DNA of 64,000 bases from the NCBI GenBank assembly GCA_020796225.1, contig CM036758.1, positions 74,748,866-74,812,865 on the forward strand. The letters run 5' to 3'. The notes below the pieces were generated by a model that saw nothing but the letters and a program-made list of their open reading frames with translations, searched no databases and was not told where the DNA came from. The position numbers were made by a program, and so were the translations under genes. Position 1 is the stretch's first letter; every line of letters starts with the position of its first letter. This document shows positions 22,160 through 34,894 of this stretch, one piece after another. This stretch comes from Arion vulgaris (lineage: Eukaryota; Mollusca; Gastropoda; Stylommatophora; Arionidae).

Positions 22160-22285
22160 GATTGATAAATTGATTGATTGATTGATTGGACCATTATCAT
22201 TTCATTTCAGTGATTAACCATGTGTGTTCCGATCTCTTTCTTACACAGGAAGATCTCAGTTGTAGTTCATGAATTCCAACAGTCG
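22160..22285 (-). mobile_element. SINE family B, 3' fragment with (TTGA)n tail
   Basis: Left end (ttga)n, then 'ccatgtgtgttccgatctct' and 'cttacacaggaagatctcag'. The remainder of the element is missing. Confidence 0.75.
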
Positions 22286-22289
22286 GACT

Positions 22290-22615
22290 ACACATTACAA
22301 TATCAAAGCCAGTAACAGACAGCTAGTTAAGTCTAGCTCGACATACGGTAGAGTACCTGATCTAGTTTGTTGTCACATCATGATTACTTTCATTAACATT
22401 CCTTTCGTCACAGATCGTTTTGCAATATTTGTGTTCAATCAATATCCCAGTCTTATCAATCATCTCCGGCTAAAATATTCCAAAATGGTGACCTTTGGAT
22501 AAATGTACCTTGCAGCGTTATTCTTCTACGTCGTCATACTTCGGTCAGTCGGTAACCTGTAGCAATAGTAAGTTGATGTCAGTCAACAAGCTGTAGCAAT
22601 AGTAAGTTGATCGAT
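22290..22615. other. No gene; short duplication
   Basis: A 21-bp string beginning 'ctgtagcaatagtaagttga' occurs twice at about 22556-22610. Otherwise unremarkable. Confidence 0.5.
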
Positions 22616-23045
22616 TTGATTGATAGGGCTGTTCATTATTGCTTCGGGGAATAATCTTGCATACTCCTATCTCTTTACTAGACAGAAAGATCTCAGAGGC
22701 ACTGCATGAGCTATGTAGCTCCCAGCGACAGTCCCCAGTGTCATTGTTCAGATGGTAACAACAAAAACTATTTGGTAAAAATCGTTAATGGGTTTTGCCC
22801 GTGCCTCGACCGTTGTAACTTACTTTTATCGAATGTTAGATGCCAAAAGTTATATTACGTGCTCAATTTGAATACTTTACCAACGCTTCATCGTTCGTCT
22901 CCGATAGGACTAGGAACTCGATCTCATCGACATTAAGATTAGAAAACTCTGGAGAAAAAAGTCGATCGCTCCATGCAGGAACGAACCGATTCCCTTTCTA
23001 ACGAGAGTAGCATACCTTACCTCCACGCAACAGAGACACCAAAAT
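22612..23045 (-). mobile_element. SINE family B, diverged copy
   Basis: Contains 'gacagaaagatctcag', 'acgtgctcaatttgaata', 'gataggactaggaactcgat' and 'gctccatgcaggaacgaacc' in family order. Confidence 0.78.
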
Positions 23046-23124
23046 GTCAATAGTAATTGTATGATCGTTTTGTTCACATGAAGTTTCTCAACAATTAAAA
23101 GTCGCTTCATTTCAGTATATCATT

Positions 23125-26100
23125 TCTGTTTTCTGTCTTCCGTGTAGTGCAGGTTTTTCCCTGCCATCCATGTAGTGCAGGTTTTCCTGCCGTCCATGGT
23201 ACATGTGGTTTTCCTGCCATCCATGTAGTGCAGGTTTTCCTGCCGTCCAGGTAGTACAGGTTTTCCCTGCCATCCATGTAGTACAGGTTTTCTCTGCCAT
23301 CCATGGTACAGGTTTTTCCTGCCATCCATGTAGTAAAGGTTTTTCCCTGCCATCCATGTAGTACAAGTTTTTCCCTACCATCCATGTAGTACAGGTTTTT
23401 CCTGCCATCCACGTAGTAAGGCGTTTCCTGCCATCCATGTAGTACAGGTTTTACCCTGCCATCCATGTAGTACAGGTTTTTTCTCTGCTATCTATGTAGT
23501 AGAGGTTTTTCTCTGCCATCCATGTAGTACAGGTTTTTCTCTGTCATCCATGTGTACAGGTTTTTCCTCTCATCGATGTAGTACCAGTTTTTCCCTGCCA
23601 TCCATGTAGTACAGGTTTTTCTCTGCCATCCATGTAGTACAGGTTTTTTCTCTGCCATCCATGTAGTACAGGTTTTTCCCTGCCGTCCATTTAGTACAGG
23701 TTTTTTCCTGCCGTCCACGTAGTACAGGTTTTTTTCTTGTGTGCATGTAGTACAGGTTTTTACCTGTCATCTATGTAGTACAGGTTTTTTTCTTGCCGTC
23801 CATGTAGTACAGGTTTTTCCCTGCCATCCATGTAGTACAGGTTTTTTTCTTGTGTGCATGTAGTACTGGTTTTTCCCTGCCATCCATGTAGTACAGGTTT
23901 TCCCTGCCATCCATGTAGTACAGGTTTATCCTTCCATCCATGTAATACAGGTTGTTCCTACCATCCATGTAGTACAGATTATTCCTGCCATCCCTGTAGT
24001 ATAGGTTTTCCCTGTCATCCATGTAGTACAGGTTTTTCCCTGCCATCCATGTAGTACAGGTTTTCCCTGCCATCCATGTAGTACAGGTTTTTTCTCTGCT
24101 ATCCATGTAGTACAGGTTTTCTCTGCCATCCATGTAGTAAAGGTTTTCTCTGCCATCCATGTAGTAAAGTTTTCTCTCATCCATGTAGTACAGGTTTTTC
24201 CCTGCCATCCATGTAGTACATGTTTTTCTCTGCCATCCATGTAATACAGGTTTTTCCCTGCCATCCATGTAGTACATGTTTTTTTCTTGCCGTCCATGTA
24301 GTACAGGTTTTACTCTGCATCCATGTAGTACAGGTTTTTCTCTGCCATCCATGTAGTACAGGTTTTCTCTGCCATCCATGTAGTGCAGGTTTTCCCTGCC
24401 GTCCAGGTAGTACAGGTTTTTCCCTGTCATCCATGTAGTACAGGTTTTTCTCTGCCATCCATGTAGTACAAGTTTTTCCCTGCCATCCATGTAGTACAGG
24501 TTTTTCCTGCCATCCACGTAGTAAAGGCGTTTCCCTGCCATCCATGTAGTACAGGTTTTACCCTGCCATCCATGTAGTACAGGTTTTTTCTCTGCTATCT
24601 ATGTAGTAGAGGTTTTTCTCTGCCATCCATGTAGTACAGGTTTTTCTCTGTCATCCATGTAGTACAGGTTTTTCCCTCTCATCCATGTAGTACCAGTTTT
24701 TCCCTGCCATCCATGTAGTACGGTTTTTCTCTGCCATCCATGTAGTACAGATTTTTTCTCTGCCATCCATGTAGTACAGGTTTTTCCCTACCGTCCATTT
24801 AGTACAGGTTTTTTCCTGCCGTCCACGTAGTACAGGTTTTTTTCTTGTGTGCATGTAGTACAGGTTTTTACCTGTCATCTATGTAGTACAGGTTTTTCTT
24901 GCCGTCCATGTAGTACAGGTTTTCCCTGCCATCCATGTAGTACAGGTTTTTTCTGTGTGCATGTAGTACAGGTTTTTCCCTGCCATCCATGTAGTACAGG
25001 TTTTCCCTGCCATCCATGTAGTACAGGTTTATCCCTTCCATCCATGTAATACAGGTTGTTCCCTACCATCCATGTAGTACAGATTATTCCCTGCCATCCC
25101 TGTAGTATAGGTTTTCCCTGTCATCCATGTAGTACAGGTTTTTCCCTGCCATCCATGTAGTACAGGTTTTCCCTGCCATCCATGTAGTACAGGTTTTTTC
25201 TCTGCTATCCATGTAGTACAGGTTTTTCTCTGCCATCCATGTAGTAAAGGTTTTTCTCTGCCATCCATGTAGTAAAAGTTTTTCTCTGCCATCCATGTAG
25301 TACAGGTTTTTCCCTGCCATCCATGTAGTACATGTTTTTCTCTGCCATCCATGTAATACAGGTTTTTCCTGCCATCCATGTAGTACAGGTTTTTTTGCCG
25401 TCCATGGTAGTACAGGTTTACTCTGCATCCATGTAGTACAGGTTTTTTCTCTGCCATCCATGTAGTACAGGTTTTTTCTCTGCCATCCATGTAGTACAGG
25501 TTTTTCCCTGCCATCCATGTAGTACAGGTTTTTCCCTCTCATCCATGTAGTACCAGTTTTTCCCTGCCATCCATGTAGTACCGGTTTTTCCCTGCCATCC
25601 ATGTAGTACAGGTTTTTCCCTGATGTCCATTTAGTACAGGTTTTCCCTGCCATCCATGTAGTACAGGTTTTTCCCTGATGTCCATTTAGTACAGGTTTTC
25701 CCTGCCATCCATGTAGTACAGGTTTTCCCTGCCATCCATGTAGTACAGGTTTTACCGCCATCTATGTAGTACAGGTTTTTTCCTGCCATCCATGTAGTAC
25801 AGGTGTTTCTCTGTCATCCATGTAGTACAGGTTCTTTCTCTGCTATCCATGTAGTACAGGTTTTTCTCTGCCATCCATGTAGTACAGGTTTTTTCTCTGC
25901 CATCCATGTAGTACAGGTTTTTCTCTGCCATCCATGTAGTACAGGTGTTTCCCTGCCATCCATGTAGTACAGATTTTTCCCTGCCATCCATGTAGTACAG
26001 GTTTTTTTCCTGCCATCCATGTAGTACAGGTTTTTCCCTGTCATCCATGTAGTACAGGTTTTTACCTGTCATCTATGTAGTACAGGTTTTTTTCTTGCCG

Positions 26101-28668
26101 TCCATGTAGTACAGGTTTTTCCCTGCCATCCATGTAGTACAGGTTTTTTTCTTGTGTGCATGTAGTACAGGTTTTTCCCTGCCATCCATGTAGTACAGGT
26201 TTTTCCCTGCCATCCATGTAGTACAGGTTTTTCTCTGCCATCCATGTAGTACAGGTTTTTCTCTGCCATCCATGTAGTACAGGTTTTTCCTGCCGTCCAT
26301 TTAGACAGGTTTTTCCTGCCGTCCACGAAGTACAGGTTTTTTTCTTGTGTGCATGTAGTACAGGTTTTTACCTGTCATCTATGTAGTACAGGTTTTTTTC
26401 TTGCCGTCCATGTAGTACAGGTTTTTCCCTGCCATCCATGTAGTACAGGTTTTCCCTGCCATCCATGTAGTACAGGTTTATCCCTTCCATCCATGTAATA
26501 CAGGTTGTTCCCTACCATCCATGTAGTACAGATTATTCCCTGCCATCCCTGTAGTACAGGTTTTTCCCTGTCATCCATGTAGTACAGGTTTTTTCTGCCA
26601 TCCATGTAGTACAGGTTTTCCCTGCCATCCATGTAGTACAGGTTTTTTCTCTGCTATCCATGTAGTACAGGTTTTTCTCTGCCATCCATGTAGTACAGGT
26701 TTTTCTCTGCCATCCATGTAGTACAGGTTTTTCCCTGCCATCCATGTAGTACATGTTTTTCTCTGCCATCCATGTAATACAGGTTTTTCCCTGCCATCCA
26801 TGTAGTACAGGTTTTTTTCTTGCCGTCCATGTAGTACAGGTTTTACTCTGCCATCCATGTAGTACAGGTTTTTTTCTCTGCCATCCATGTAGTACAGGTT
26901 TTTCTCTGCCATCCATGTAGTACAGGTTTTTCCCTGCCATCCATGTAGTACAGGTTTTTCCCTCTCATCCATGTAGTACAGGTTTTTCCCTGCCATCCAT
27001 GTAGTACCGGTTTTTCCCTGCCATCCATGTAGTACAGGTTTTTCCCTGATGTCCATTTAGTACAGGTTTTCCTGCCATCCATGTAGTACAGGTTTTCCCT
27101 GATGTCCATTTAGTACAGGTTTTCCTGCCATCCATGTAGTACAGGTTTTTCCCTGCCATCCATGTAGTACAGGTTTTTACCTGCCATCTATGTAGTACAG
27201 GTTTTTTCCTGCCATCCATGTAGTACATGTGTTTCTCTGTCATCCATGTAGTACAGGTTCTTTCTCTGCTATCCATGTAGTACAGGTTTTTCTCTGCCAT
27301 CCATGTAGTACAGGTTTTTTCTCTGCCATCCATGTAGTACAGGTTTTTCTCTGCCATCCATGTAGTACAGGTGTTTCCCTGCCATCCATGTAGTACAGAT
27401 TTTTCCCTGCCATCCATGTAGTACAGGTTTTTTTCCTGCCATCCATGTAGTACAGGTTTTTCCCTGCCATCCATGTAGTACAGGTTTTCCCTGCCATCCA
27501 TGTAGTACAGGTTTTTCCCTGCCATACATGTAGTACAGGTTTTTCCCTGCCATCCATGTAATACAGATTTTTCCCTGCCATCCATGTAGTACAGGTTTTT
27601 TCCTGCCATCCATGTGGTACCGGTTTTTCCCTGCCATCCATATAGTACAGGTTTTTCCCTGCCATCCATGTAGTACAGGTTTTTCTCTGCCATACATGTA
27701 GTACAGGTTTTTCCCTGCCATCCATGTAATACATATTTTTCCCTGCCGTCCATGTAGTATAGGTTTTTCCTGCCATCCATGTAGAACAGGTTTTTCCTGC
27801 CATCGATGTAGTACAGGTTTTCCTGCCATCCATGTAGTACAGGTTTTCCTGCCATCCATATAGTACAGGTTTTTCTCTGCCATCCATGTAGTACAGGTTT
27901 TTTCTCTGCCATCCATGTAGTACAGGTGTTTCTCTGCCATCCATGTAGTACAGGTTTTTTTCTGCCATCCATGTAGTACAGGTTTTTCCCTGCCATCCAT
28001 GTAGTACAGGTTTTTTTCCTGCCATCCATGTAGTACAGGTTTTTCCCTGCCATCCATGTAATACAGATTTTTCCCTGCCATCCATGAGTACAGGTTTTTT
28101 CCTGCCATCCATGTGGTACCGTTTTCCTGCCATCCATATAGTACAGGTTTTTCCCTGCCATCCATGTAGTACAGGTTTTTCTCTGCCATACATGTAGTAC
28201 AGGTTTTCCCTGCCATCCATGTAATACATATTTTCCCTGCCGTCCATGTAGTATAGGTTTTTCCTGCCATCCATGTAGAACAGGTTTTTCCTGCCATCGA
28301 TGTAGTGCAGGTTTTCCTGCCATCCATGTAGTACAGGTTTTTCCCTGCCATCCATATAGTACAGGTTTTTTCTCTGCCATCCATGTAGTACAGGTTTTTC
28401 TCTGCCATCCATGTAGTACAGGTGTTTCTCTGCCATCCATGTAGTACAGGTTTTTTTCTGCCATCCATGTAGTACAGGTTTTTCCCTGCCATCCATGTAG
28501 TACATTTTTTTCCCTGCTATCCATGTAGTACAGGTTTGTCCTGCCATCCATGTAGTACAGGTTTTCCCTGCCATCCATGTAGTACAGGTTTTTCTCTGCC
28601 ATCCATGTAGTACAGGTGTTTCTCTGCCATCCATGTAGTACAGGTGTTTCTCTGCCATCCATGTGGTT
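23125..28668. repeat. Large minisatellite array, ~28-bp unit, ~195 copies
   Basis: A 5.5-kb array of 'ctgccatccatgtagtacag' plus 'gtttttcc(c)', unit length 27-30 bp through homopolymer variation. Variant units recur as blocks. 'gtaatacaggttgttcc' with 'gattattcc' appears near 23940, 25045 and 26490. 'cttgtgtgcatg' appears at 23730, 23845, 24843, 24950, 26150 and 26343. 'catgtggtacc' appears at 27611 and 28110. These show higher-order repeats of roughly 0.5, 1.1 and 1.43 kb. Many minus-strand frames of up to 595 codons are generated by the unit and should not be annotated as proteins. Confidence 0.97.
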
Positions 28669-28716
28669 ACCAGAGGAATCACTTGGAAGTAAATGCAACC
28701 GATGTGATGTTAAAAT

Positions 28717-28806
28717 ATTGTCCATCTCGTGCTGTTGGTTCAGTAAACTCACACCTGATATCGTCCATCTAGTGCTTTTGGATACAGTAAACTACACGCC
28801 TGATAT
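28717..28806. repeat. ~45-bp direct repeat, 2 copies
   Basis: 'atattgtccatctcgtgctg' and 'atatcgtccatctagtgctt' each continue to 'acctgatat'/'gcctgatat'. Lies between the two large arrays. Confidence 0.75.
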
Positions 28807-28839
28807 CTTATTCCCTTAAATACCTCATGGAATATCAAC

Positions 28840-29468
28840 GACATGGTTCGGACATGGTTATCACATGGTTCGGACATGGTTACCACATGGTTCAGACATG
28901 GTTACCACATGGTTCGGACATGGTTACCACATGGTTCGGACATGGTTACCACATGGTTTGGACATGGTTACCACATGGTTCGGGCATGGTTACCACATGG
29001 TTCGGACATGGTTATCACATGGTTCGGACATGGTTACCACATGGTTCGGACATGGTTACCACATGGTTCGGACATGGTTACCACTGGTTCGGACATAGTT
29101 ACCACATGGTTTGGACATGGATTACCACATGGTTCAGAACATGGTTACACATGGTTCGGACATGGTTACCACATGGTTCGGACATGGTTACCACATGGTT
29201 CGGACATGGTTACCACATGGTTTGGACATGGTTACCACATGGTTCGGACATGGTTACCACATGGTTCGGACATGGTTACCACATGTTTCGGACATGGTTA
29301 CCACATGGTTCAGACATGGTTACCACATGGTTCGGACATGGTTACCACACGGTTCGGACATGGTTACCACATGGTTCGGACATGGTTACCACATGGTTCG
29401 GACATGGTTACCACATGGTTACCACATGTTTCGGACATGGTTACCACATGGTTCGGACATGGTTACTA
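28840..29468. repeat. 22-bp minisatellite, about 28 copies
   Basis: Unit 'acatggttcggacatggtta' plus 'cc', nearly homogeneous, with a few deletions and one partial-unit junction near 29415. Open in all plus frames, an artefact. Confidence 0.96.
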
Positions 29469-29517
29469 CAAGACAGTCTTCCACAAAGAGCCCTAGCACT
29501 TAGATAACAAAGGCGCC

Positions 29518-29745
29518 CGCCTGCCCAGCGTGTTTGTAGCCCGTTGGACGACGGGTGACAAGCCCCCTGTGAGTGCCGTTCAATTCCGCGGCTGGCAGAA
29601 AAGCCACAGGTTCTCCAGATTTACGGTGTTCGTGGCACCGAACCGAAGGGTTACAATGTCCACGGCACCGAACCGAAGTGCTACAATGTCCACGGCACCG
29701 AGCCGAAGAGCTGAAAGCTCAAGTGCTTCTGGATCCCCAAAAAAG
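29518..29745 (+). mobile_element. SINE family A, full length with internal duplication
   Basis: tRNA-like head (A box 'tagcccgttggacg', B box 'gttcaattcc'). The body then carries a 30-bp segment ('aaccgaag.g.tacaatgtcc') twice, and it ends 'agtgcttctggatcc'. Confidence 0.85.
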
Positions 29746-29924
29746 ATGCAAGGCAACACACACCCAAAGAATGACCGTACAGACAACGGTTTCTCTACTT
29801 TTCTTATTTTTACTTCATTTATTGGACTTTGACGAAGTGAGAAAGTGAATGAAAGATTGTTTTGCTCCTGTAGAGTGTTTTTTAATGGCACAGTTAACGT
29901 GGTTTTTATTTTTCGTTTGGTTTT

Positions 29925-30092
29925 TTCGATCCAGAAGTAGCTGAGCTTTCAGCTCTTCGGCTCGGTGCCATGGACATCGTAAATCTGAAGAATCTGTGAC
30001 TTTTCTGCCAGCCCGCGGAATTGACCAGCACTCACAGGGGGCTTGTCATTCGTCATCGAACGCGCTACGAACACGCTGGTAAGGTGGGCAAG
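29925..30092 (-). mobile_element. SINE family A, inverted relative to the copy 200 bp upstream
   Basis: Reverse-orientation copy beginning 'gatccagaag.agctgag' and ending 'cgctacgaacacgctgg'. With 29518-29745 it forms a large imperfect inverted repeat with a ~180-bp spacer. Confidence 0.82.
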
Positions 30093-30145
30093 TTAATGTA
30101 TTAAGACTTATTTCAAACACATGAACTTGATCTATTCTGTGTCGT

Positions 30146-30174
30146 CTGTGTGTGTGTGTGTGTGTGTGTGTGCA
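30146..30174. repeat. (TG)n microsatellite
   Basis: About 14 TG dinucleotides. Confidence 0.9.
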
Positions 30175-30344
30175 GCAATAAAATGTGAGAAGTGCTGGTG
30201 ATAGACCATTAATTTATATGAGTAATGCTACTCACGCCGAGCAGTCTCTGTAGTCTGTGCACATTTAATAAACAATACAACGCCATCTGCCACTATAATT
30301 AAATACAATAATACAAACTGCATTGGAACAATATGGAAGTCCAA

Positions 30345-30828
30345 TTCACTCAGCAAGCACTTAAAATTAAAGATCTTTAACTCTTGTGTGATTCCAGTAC
30401 TTATGGATGCGAGAGTTGGAAAGCAACAAAAGTTCTAGAAAGAAAATTAGATAATTTTGAGAATAAATGTCTTAGAAGAATACTGAACCTCAAATGGTCA
30501 GATTTCAGACCCAATACACAATAAGACAAGAGACCAAGCAAGAAAATGTATCAAATTTTATAAGAAAGCGCCGCTGGAACTACATCGGCCACACACTTAG
30601 AATGGATGAGAGAAGACTCTCTACAATCCCTCATATGGACACCAGAGGAAAAAGAAAACGAGGAAGACCAAGAGAGACTCTGCGTAGAACCATCACCAGA
30701 GAAGGCTCAACGATGGGTCTAGTAAACATTAAAGACCTAAAACAGATAGCAACGAACCGCGAGACATGGAGAGCTATGACCTCTGTCCTATGCGCCGCCC
30801 ACAGGCCCAAGAGGAAAGACTAACTAAC
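30345..30828 (+). mobile_element. LINE ORF C-terminal fragment (family 3)
   Basis: Frames give a VIPVLMDARVGK block, ERKLDNFENKCLRRILN, KRRWNYIGHTLRMDERR, KRKRGRPRETLRRTI and TNRETWRAMTSVLC, ending near 30823. One frame break lies near 30495. Related to but distinct from family 2. Confidence 0.8.
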
Positions 30829-30879
30829 TAATTGGAACCAAAAATAGTGTTTGTCGGACTGCCTGTTATATTAATATCT

Positions 30880-31195
30880 TACAAGATATTAATCCTATCG
30901 GAGACGGACGATAAAACTTAGGTTCCGTGTTCAAGTTGAGACGTAAAAGAATCTTTGCAATTCGAAATCGAGAGGAGTAGGCTGGAAAGTGCTGTCCGGT
31001 AAAATGTAATATAAAAAATATAAAAAATAAAATTCCTACAAAATATTTTTGTCATCTTCAAAATTACATCAGGGAGCCTCGCCGATACTATGGAGTTTGT
31101 GCACTGCCGCTGCGATCTTCATGTGTAAGAAAGAGAGACATGGTTACTCACCGAAGTGCAATGATGATGGTCCTATCAATCAATCAATCAAACAA
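30880..31195 (+). mobile_element. SINE family B, 5'-truncated, (TCAA)n tail
   Basis: 'cctatcggagacggacgata', 'aaaattcctacaaaatat', 'gtgtaagaaagaga' and a final 'tcctatcaatcaatcaatc'. Confidence 0.85.
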
Positions 31196-31529
31196 TTTAA
31201 ATTAGATCTGATATTGAATACGATGCCAAATTCTAGGTCACGTCAGTCAATATACCTGAACACAGAGTCATAGTTAAATATAGACTGTAATTATCTTAAA
31301 TGTGCTATCCAACAGATGGAAACACATTGATGTTTTCTATTACTTAGAAAAGTCAACTAAATACTATATTTTCAAACCTACTGTTTTCGAAACAATATGT
31401 CCAGCTGCACAGTAAGTGATCAACATGTGGTAATTGCTACAAGTGATTAGAACAGTTTCAACAGAACTGTCTTGTCTAGTTTTGGTTTTCCTGCTTGTTT
31501 AACATAATTGTTGCCCTGGTATCGTCTAC

Positions 31530-31732
31530 CACAGAGAGCCACACCGAAAAAATATAACGAGTTCAGAGCGAGAGGAAGACCACGCAAAAGATGGAATGAC
31601 GGCATCAACAACAGCCTTAAGAAAATGAATAACAGCTTACAAAGTGCATTAGAACAGTCACACAGAAGATCACTCCCTCCCGTCTTCTATAAAGAAGTAA
31701 ATGGTGGAAGAGAAGAAGAAGAATAACAAAAC
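31530..31732 (+). mobile_element. LINE ORF C-terminal fragment with (AAG)n tail
   Basis: Encodes NEFRARGRPRKRWNDGINNS and EQSHRRSLPPVFYKE, then an (AAG)n-rich end at 31705-31727. Confidence 0.6.
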
Positions 31733-31747
31733 AACAGTGAAAATAAC

Positions 31748-31806
31748 TGCACACCTGCACTGCTGCACACCTGCACTGCTGCACACCTGCACTGCTGCAC
31801 ACCCAT
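31748..31806. repeat. 16-bp tandem repeat (ctgcacacctgcactg)
   Basis: 3.5 perfect copies. Confidence 0.9.
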
Positions 31807-31809
31807 AGC

Positions 31810-33700
31810 AAAACAAAAAATTGCTATATTTTCTGACCAAACCACATTTTTATTTTCACAAATAATTTCAGTTACAGTTATCTCTGAAAGAAAGATTTCA
31901 TATTATCTGGCATGATGTAATGATCATAGTTGTTTCCCAACCACAGCGAACGTCTGCCTGTGGGATTTACACATCAATAATAACTTTAATTAACTGTATA
32001 ATTCGCTCCTGCTTATTTACCGTTTTTTTTCTAAATAACTAGGTCACTGTTTCTTTAATAAACTCTTCGTTAGTGTACTCACCAGGGCGGCTGGTCATTA
32101 AAGGCAAATAAGCCGGCCCCAAAAATAACGAGTAACTTTATTATTATTTTAGAAATCATTTGTTCACATTTATTACTTTTAACTTGATACTGATTAGCTT
32201 TGAAAGTTGAATATATAATACTAAAATATAAATATTAGATCATAATAATATAACAATCATAATAATATAAAATATAACTATAAAAATATTAAATAAATAT
32301 GAAATTCAGCGTCTTTCCTCTCAAATGCTTCAAGCATTTCCAGCGCATTTCAAGAGTCGTTAGGAATAAGCTCTATCTAGACCAGTGTTTCAACCCTTTT
32401 TTGGCCTTTCCCACAAAAGCCTTTAAAAAATTCGTATTCTACCTTCCTATGTAAATATAAAAAAATTTTTTTTTTCAAAATTGAATTCTTCACTGAAGAA
32501 ACTTAAATGATAGGTTTTAGGAAAAAATACTAGGAAATTGTTTAGGAAAACAGTCAAAAATTTTAAAAACATATAATGGAGAACTGAAATTCAAGTACGA
32601 TATCATTTTAATGATATATTTTCATAATATTTAATTACTAGTAACTATTTATTACTTACATTTAGTGAGATCCTTGCGATTGATAGAGCTAAGAGATTTT
32701 ATGTTAGGTTCCATTTAGTTAGCTTCAGTCTCAAGTTTCCTGAGGAATGGCAAGGGTCTTTCAGCTCTATGGCGATAGAAGATGATCTTTTATGATAAAA
32801 TAGGATTGTACAAGAAGAGTCACAGACTAGACTATAACACAAATAAAATAGTATGTATTTAATAGACAATATTTTATGTTGCATTATAAGCCCTTTATTG
32901 CATGCCCTCTCCCAAAAAATCTATGATACGCTCGGTTTTGTTCTATGTAGTGTCAATTTTCACCTCAGTTCTTATTTCATGCTATATCAGTTCCTCCGCT
33001 CTCTTTCTCATGACTTTCCCCTTTAGAGCAAATCAGTTATGGAACTAAACCACATTCAGCTAAATATGAAGATGGAAAGGTAATAAGTTGTCTTGCACAT
33101 TTGGTTGAATTTGTTATTTGATTTCTGTTTCCAGGTTGCTCCGTCGCTCTTTCTTATAATTGTTTACCAACTACGTGAGGTGAGTAGTAGGGGGTTCTGT
33201 ATCCACTACGAGACATTCACGTAGTAAACTCATCAGCAACATATGTGTAGAAAGGGGAACCACCTCTACAATAGACTATCTATAGCATTGGGGACATCTT
33301 CCTTATATAAAACATTGCATTGGTCAATTTTTCGCGCCGCACAGGTTATTTATAACTTGAAAGAGTGTTTCTCTTGTCAAAAAATTTTTCAGCAAAATGG
33401 CGTGTAGAAAATCTTTCCAGAACGATTAAAACCAACAGAAAAGCTTTGCGTTGTTGTCATAGGGGTTTACGACATATTTAAGATGAGAATGGGGAGATGA
33501 TGATATATTCATTTGTAATCTGTTCACTCAGATTCTGAAAAGTGTACAGGTGAAGACACTGATGACGAAAATAGGATACTAGAGAATGTGATTTACGTCC
33601 AAGCAAGCGTTCTAGAACTGACCCTGTCGCAAGTACTAGTATTGAGCAATATCAAGACTACTAGTACATAGAGCAGTACAAACACAAATTGTTATGATCA
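31810..33700. other. AT-rich region with possible hAT-type ends, no gene
   Basis: 'cagggcggctggtcattaaa' at 32083 and 'cagtgtttcaacccttttt' at 32382 look like ends of hAT-type non-autonomous elements, but I could not pair either with a second end or a target duplication. No coding frame of interest. Confidence 0.4.
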
Positions 33701-34124
33701 AAACATACACATACATATTTTATTTCAAAATAGATATTTCAAACAAATATTCCAAAAATAACAGATTTTTACATTTTTAAATAAGTTAGAAATGCAGAAA
33801 AATGCTTTGGGGTGCTCTATGGTTCGACCTATAACCTTGGTAAACAAGGGTTTTTTAAAAGAAATTTTTAAATGACATCATTTTGCATTTCCGGGGTTTC
33901 TTCTGATACGTATATTTGAAAATCAGCAAATCACAAATTGACTGCAATCAATTTGTTTCAAATCAGAAAATCTTTTTTTAAACAAATAAGAATTTTCAGA
34001 TGATCGACAATAACAAATATCAGTACTTTACATTTCTGGGGCCAATGAAATTCTTCAAAATGTTTGTTGCAAAAATATTTCTGTTTTCTTTTTTATTGTT
34101 AACTCCTTATCACACCAACAAAAA

Positions 34125-34305
34125 GTTTGCTTCACCAACTTATCCCCAACAACGTTTGTTTTCACTCAACTTATCACACCCAAAAATTGTTCTCCATTAA
34201 CTTATCACAACAACAACGTTTGTTTTCCACTCAACTTATCTCACCAACAACGTTTGTTTTCCACTCAACTTGTCCCCCAGCAACGTTTGTTTTCCAAGAG
34301 TTTAC
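34125..34305. repeat. ~37-bp tandem repeat, about 5 copies
   Basis: Unit 'caacaacgtttgttttccac' followed by 'tcaacttatctcac', with diverged first copies. Confidence 0.85.
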
Positions 34306-34461
34306 AATTTCGTTGAGGAATAGTCATACCAATTGAAAGTTACAAAATCAGTTTTGTTACAGAGGGGTTTCCAAGAAAGCTTCTGTTTGCCAACAATGTA
34401 GCATTAAATCGCACACAGAGAACGGGCTTTAATATCTTAGAACATATTTGGGGCATCCGAC

Positions 34462-34640
34462 TAATTCGGCCTGACTATCTAGAATGGCCGAAACATACAA
34501 ACAAAGTACTGTAGTTTTATCAAATACAAAATCAATGACAATACACAGCAACGTCTCGACCAAAAAGGGCCCCTTTTCTAGCAAACGATACAACAGGAGT
34601 GAGATTTCAAAGCAACTACGTATAGACTCTGACAAAGATA
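34462..34640 (-). mobile_element. Penelope-like element 3' fragment
   Basis: Matches the 62200-62320 part of the minus-strand Penelope element: 'acatacaaacaaagtact', 'agcaacgtctcgac' and 'acaacaggagtgag'. Overlapping open frames are chance. Confidence 0.65.
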
Positions 34641-34894
34641 TTACAACGATCAGAAATGCAATGACAAAGGAAAAATTTGATTTTGTGAATAACCTTCATT
34701 TTAATTCACTAATTATGCCGCCACCTTTACGGTTCCTCCTGATGGCCACCTTCTGCATCATGCACGGCCCGGCCCTGTCCAACTTTTCTTACAAATTAGC
34801 AGGACAAAAATTAATAATCAATTTAAAAGTAATAACAAACGACCTTAAGTCGAGCTGGAGCATTGTAAGCAATGCGATCACTGTGATCCTGTTA

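Noticed and set aside
23125..28668. CRISPR-like look of regularly spaced direct repeats
   Set aside because: No unique spacers: the whole unit repeats, the sequence is eukaryotic and no cas genes are present.
26965..28752. 595-codon minus-strand frame (and many similar frames of 60-480 codons over 23.1-28.7 kb)
   Set aside because: Generated by a ~28-bp tandem unit lacking stops in several frames at once; no domains or gene-like flanks.
28827..29507. 226- and 217-codon frames over the 22-bp array
   Set aside because: Repeat artefact, open in all plus frames.
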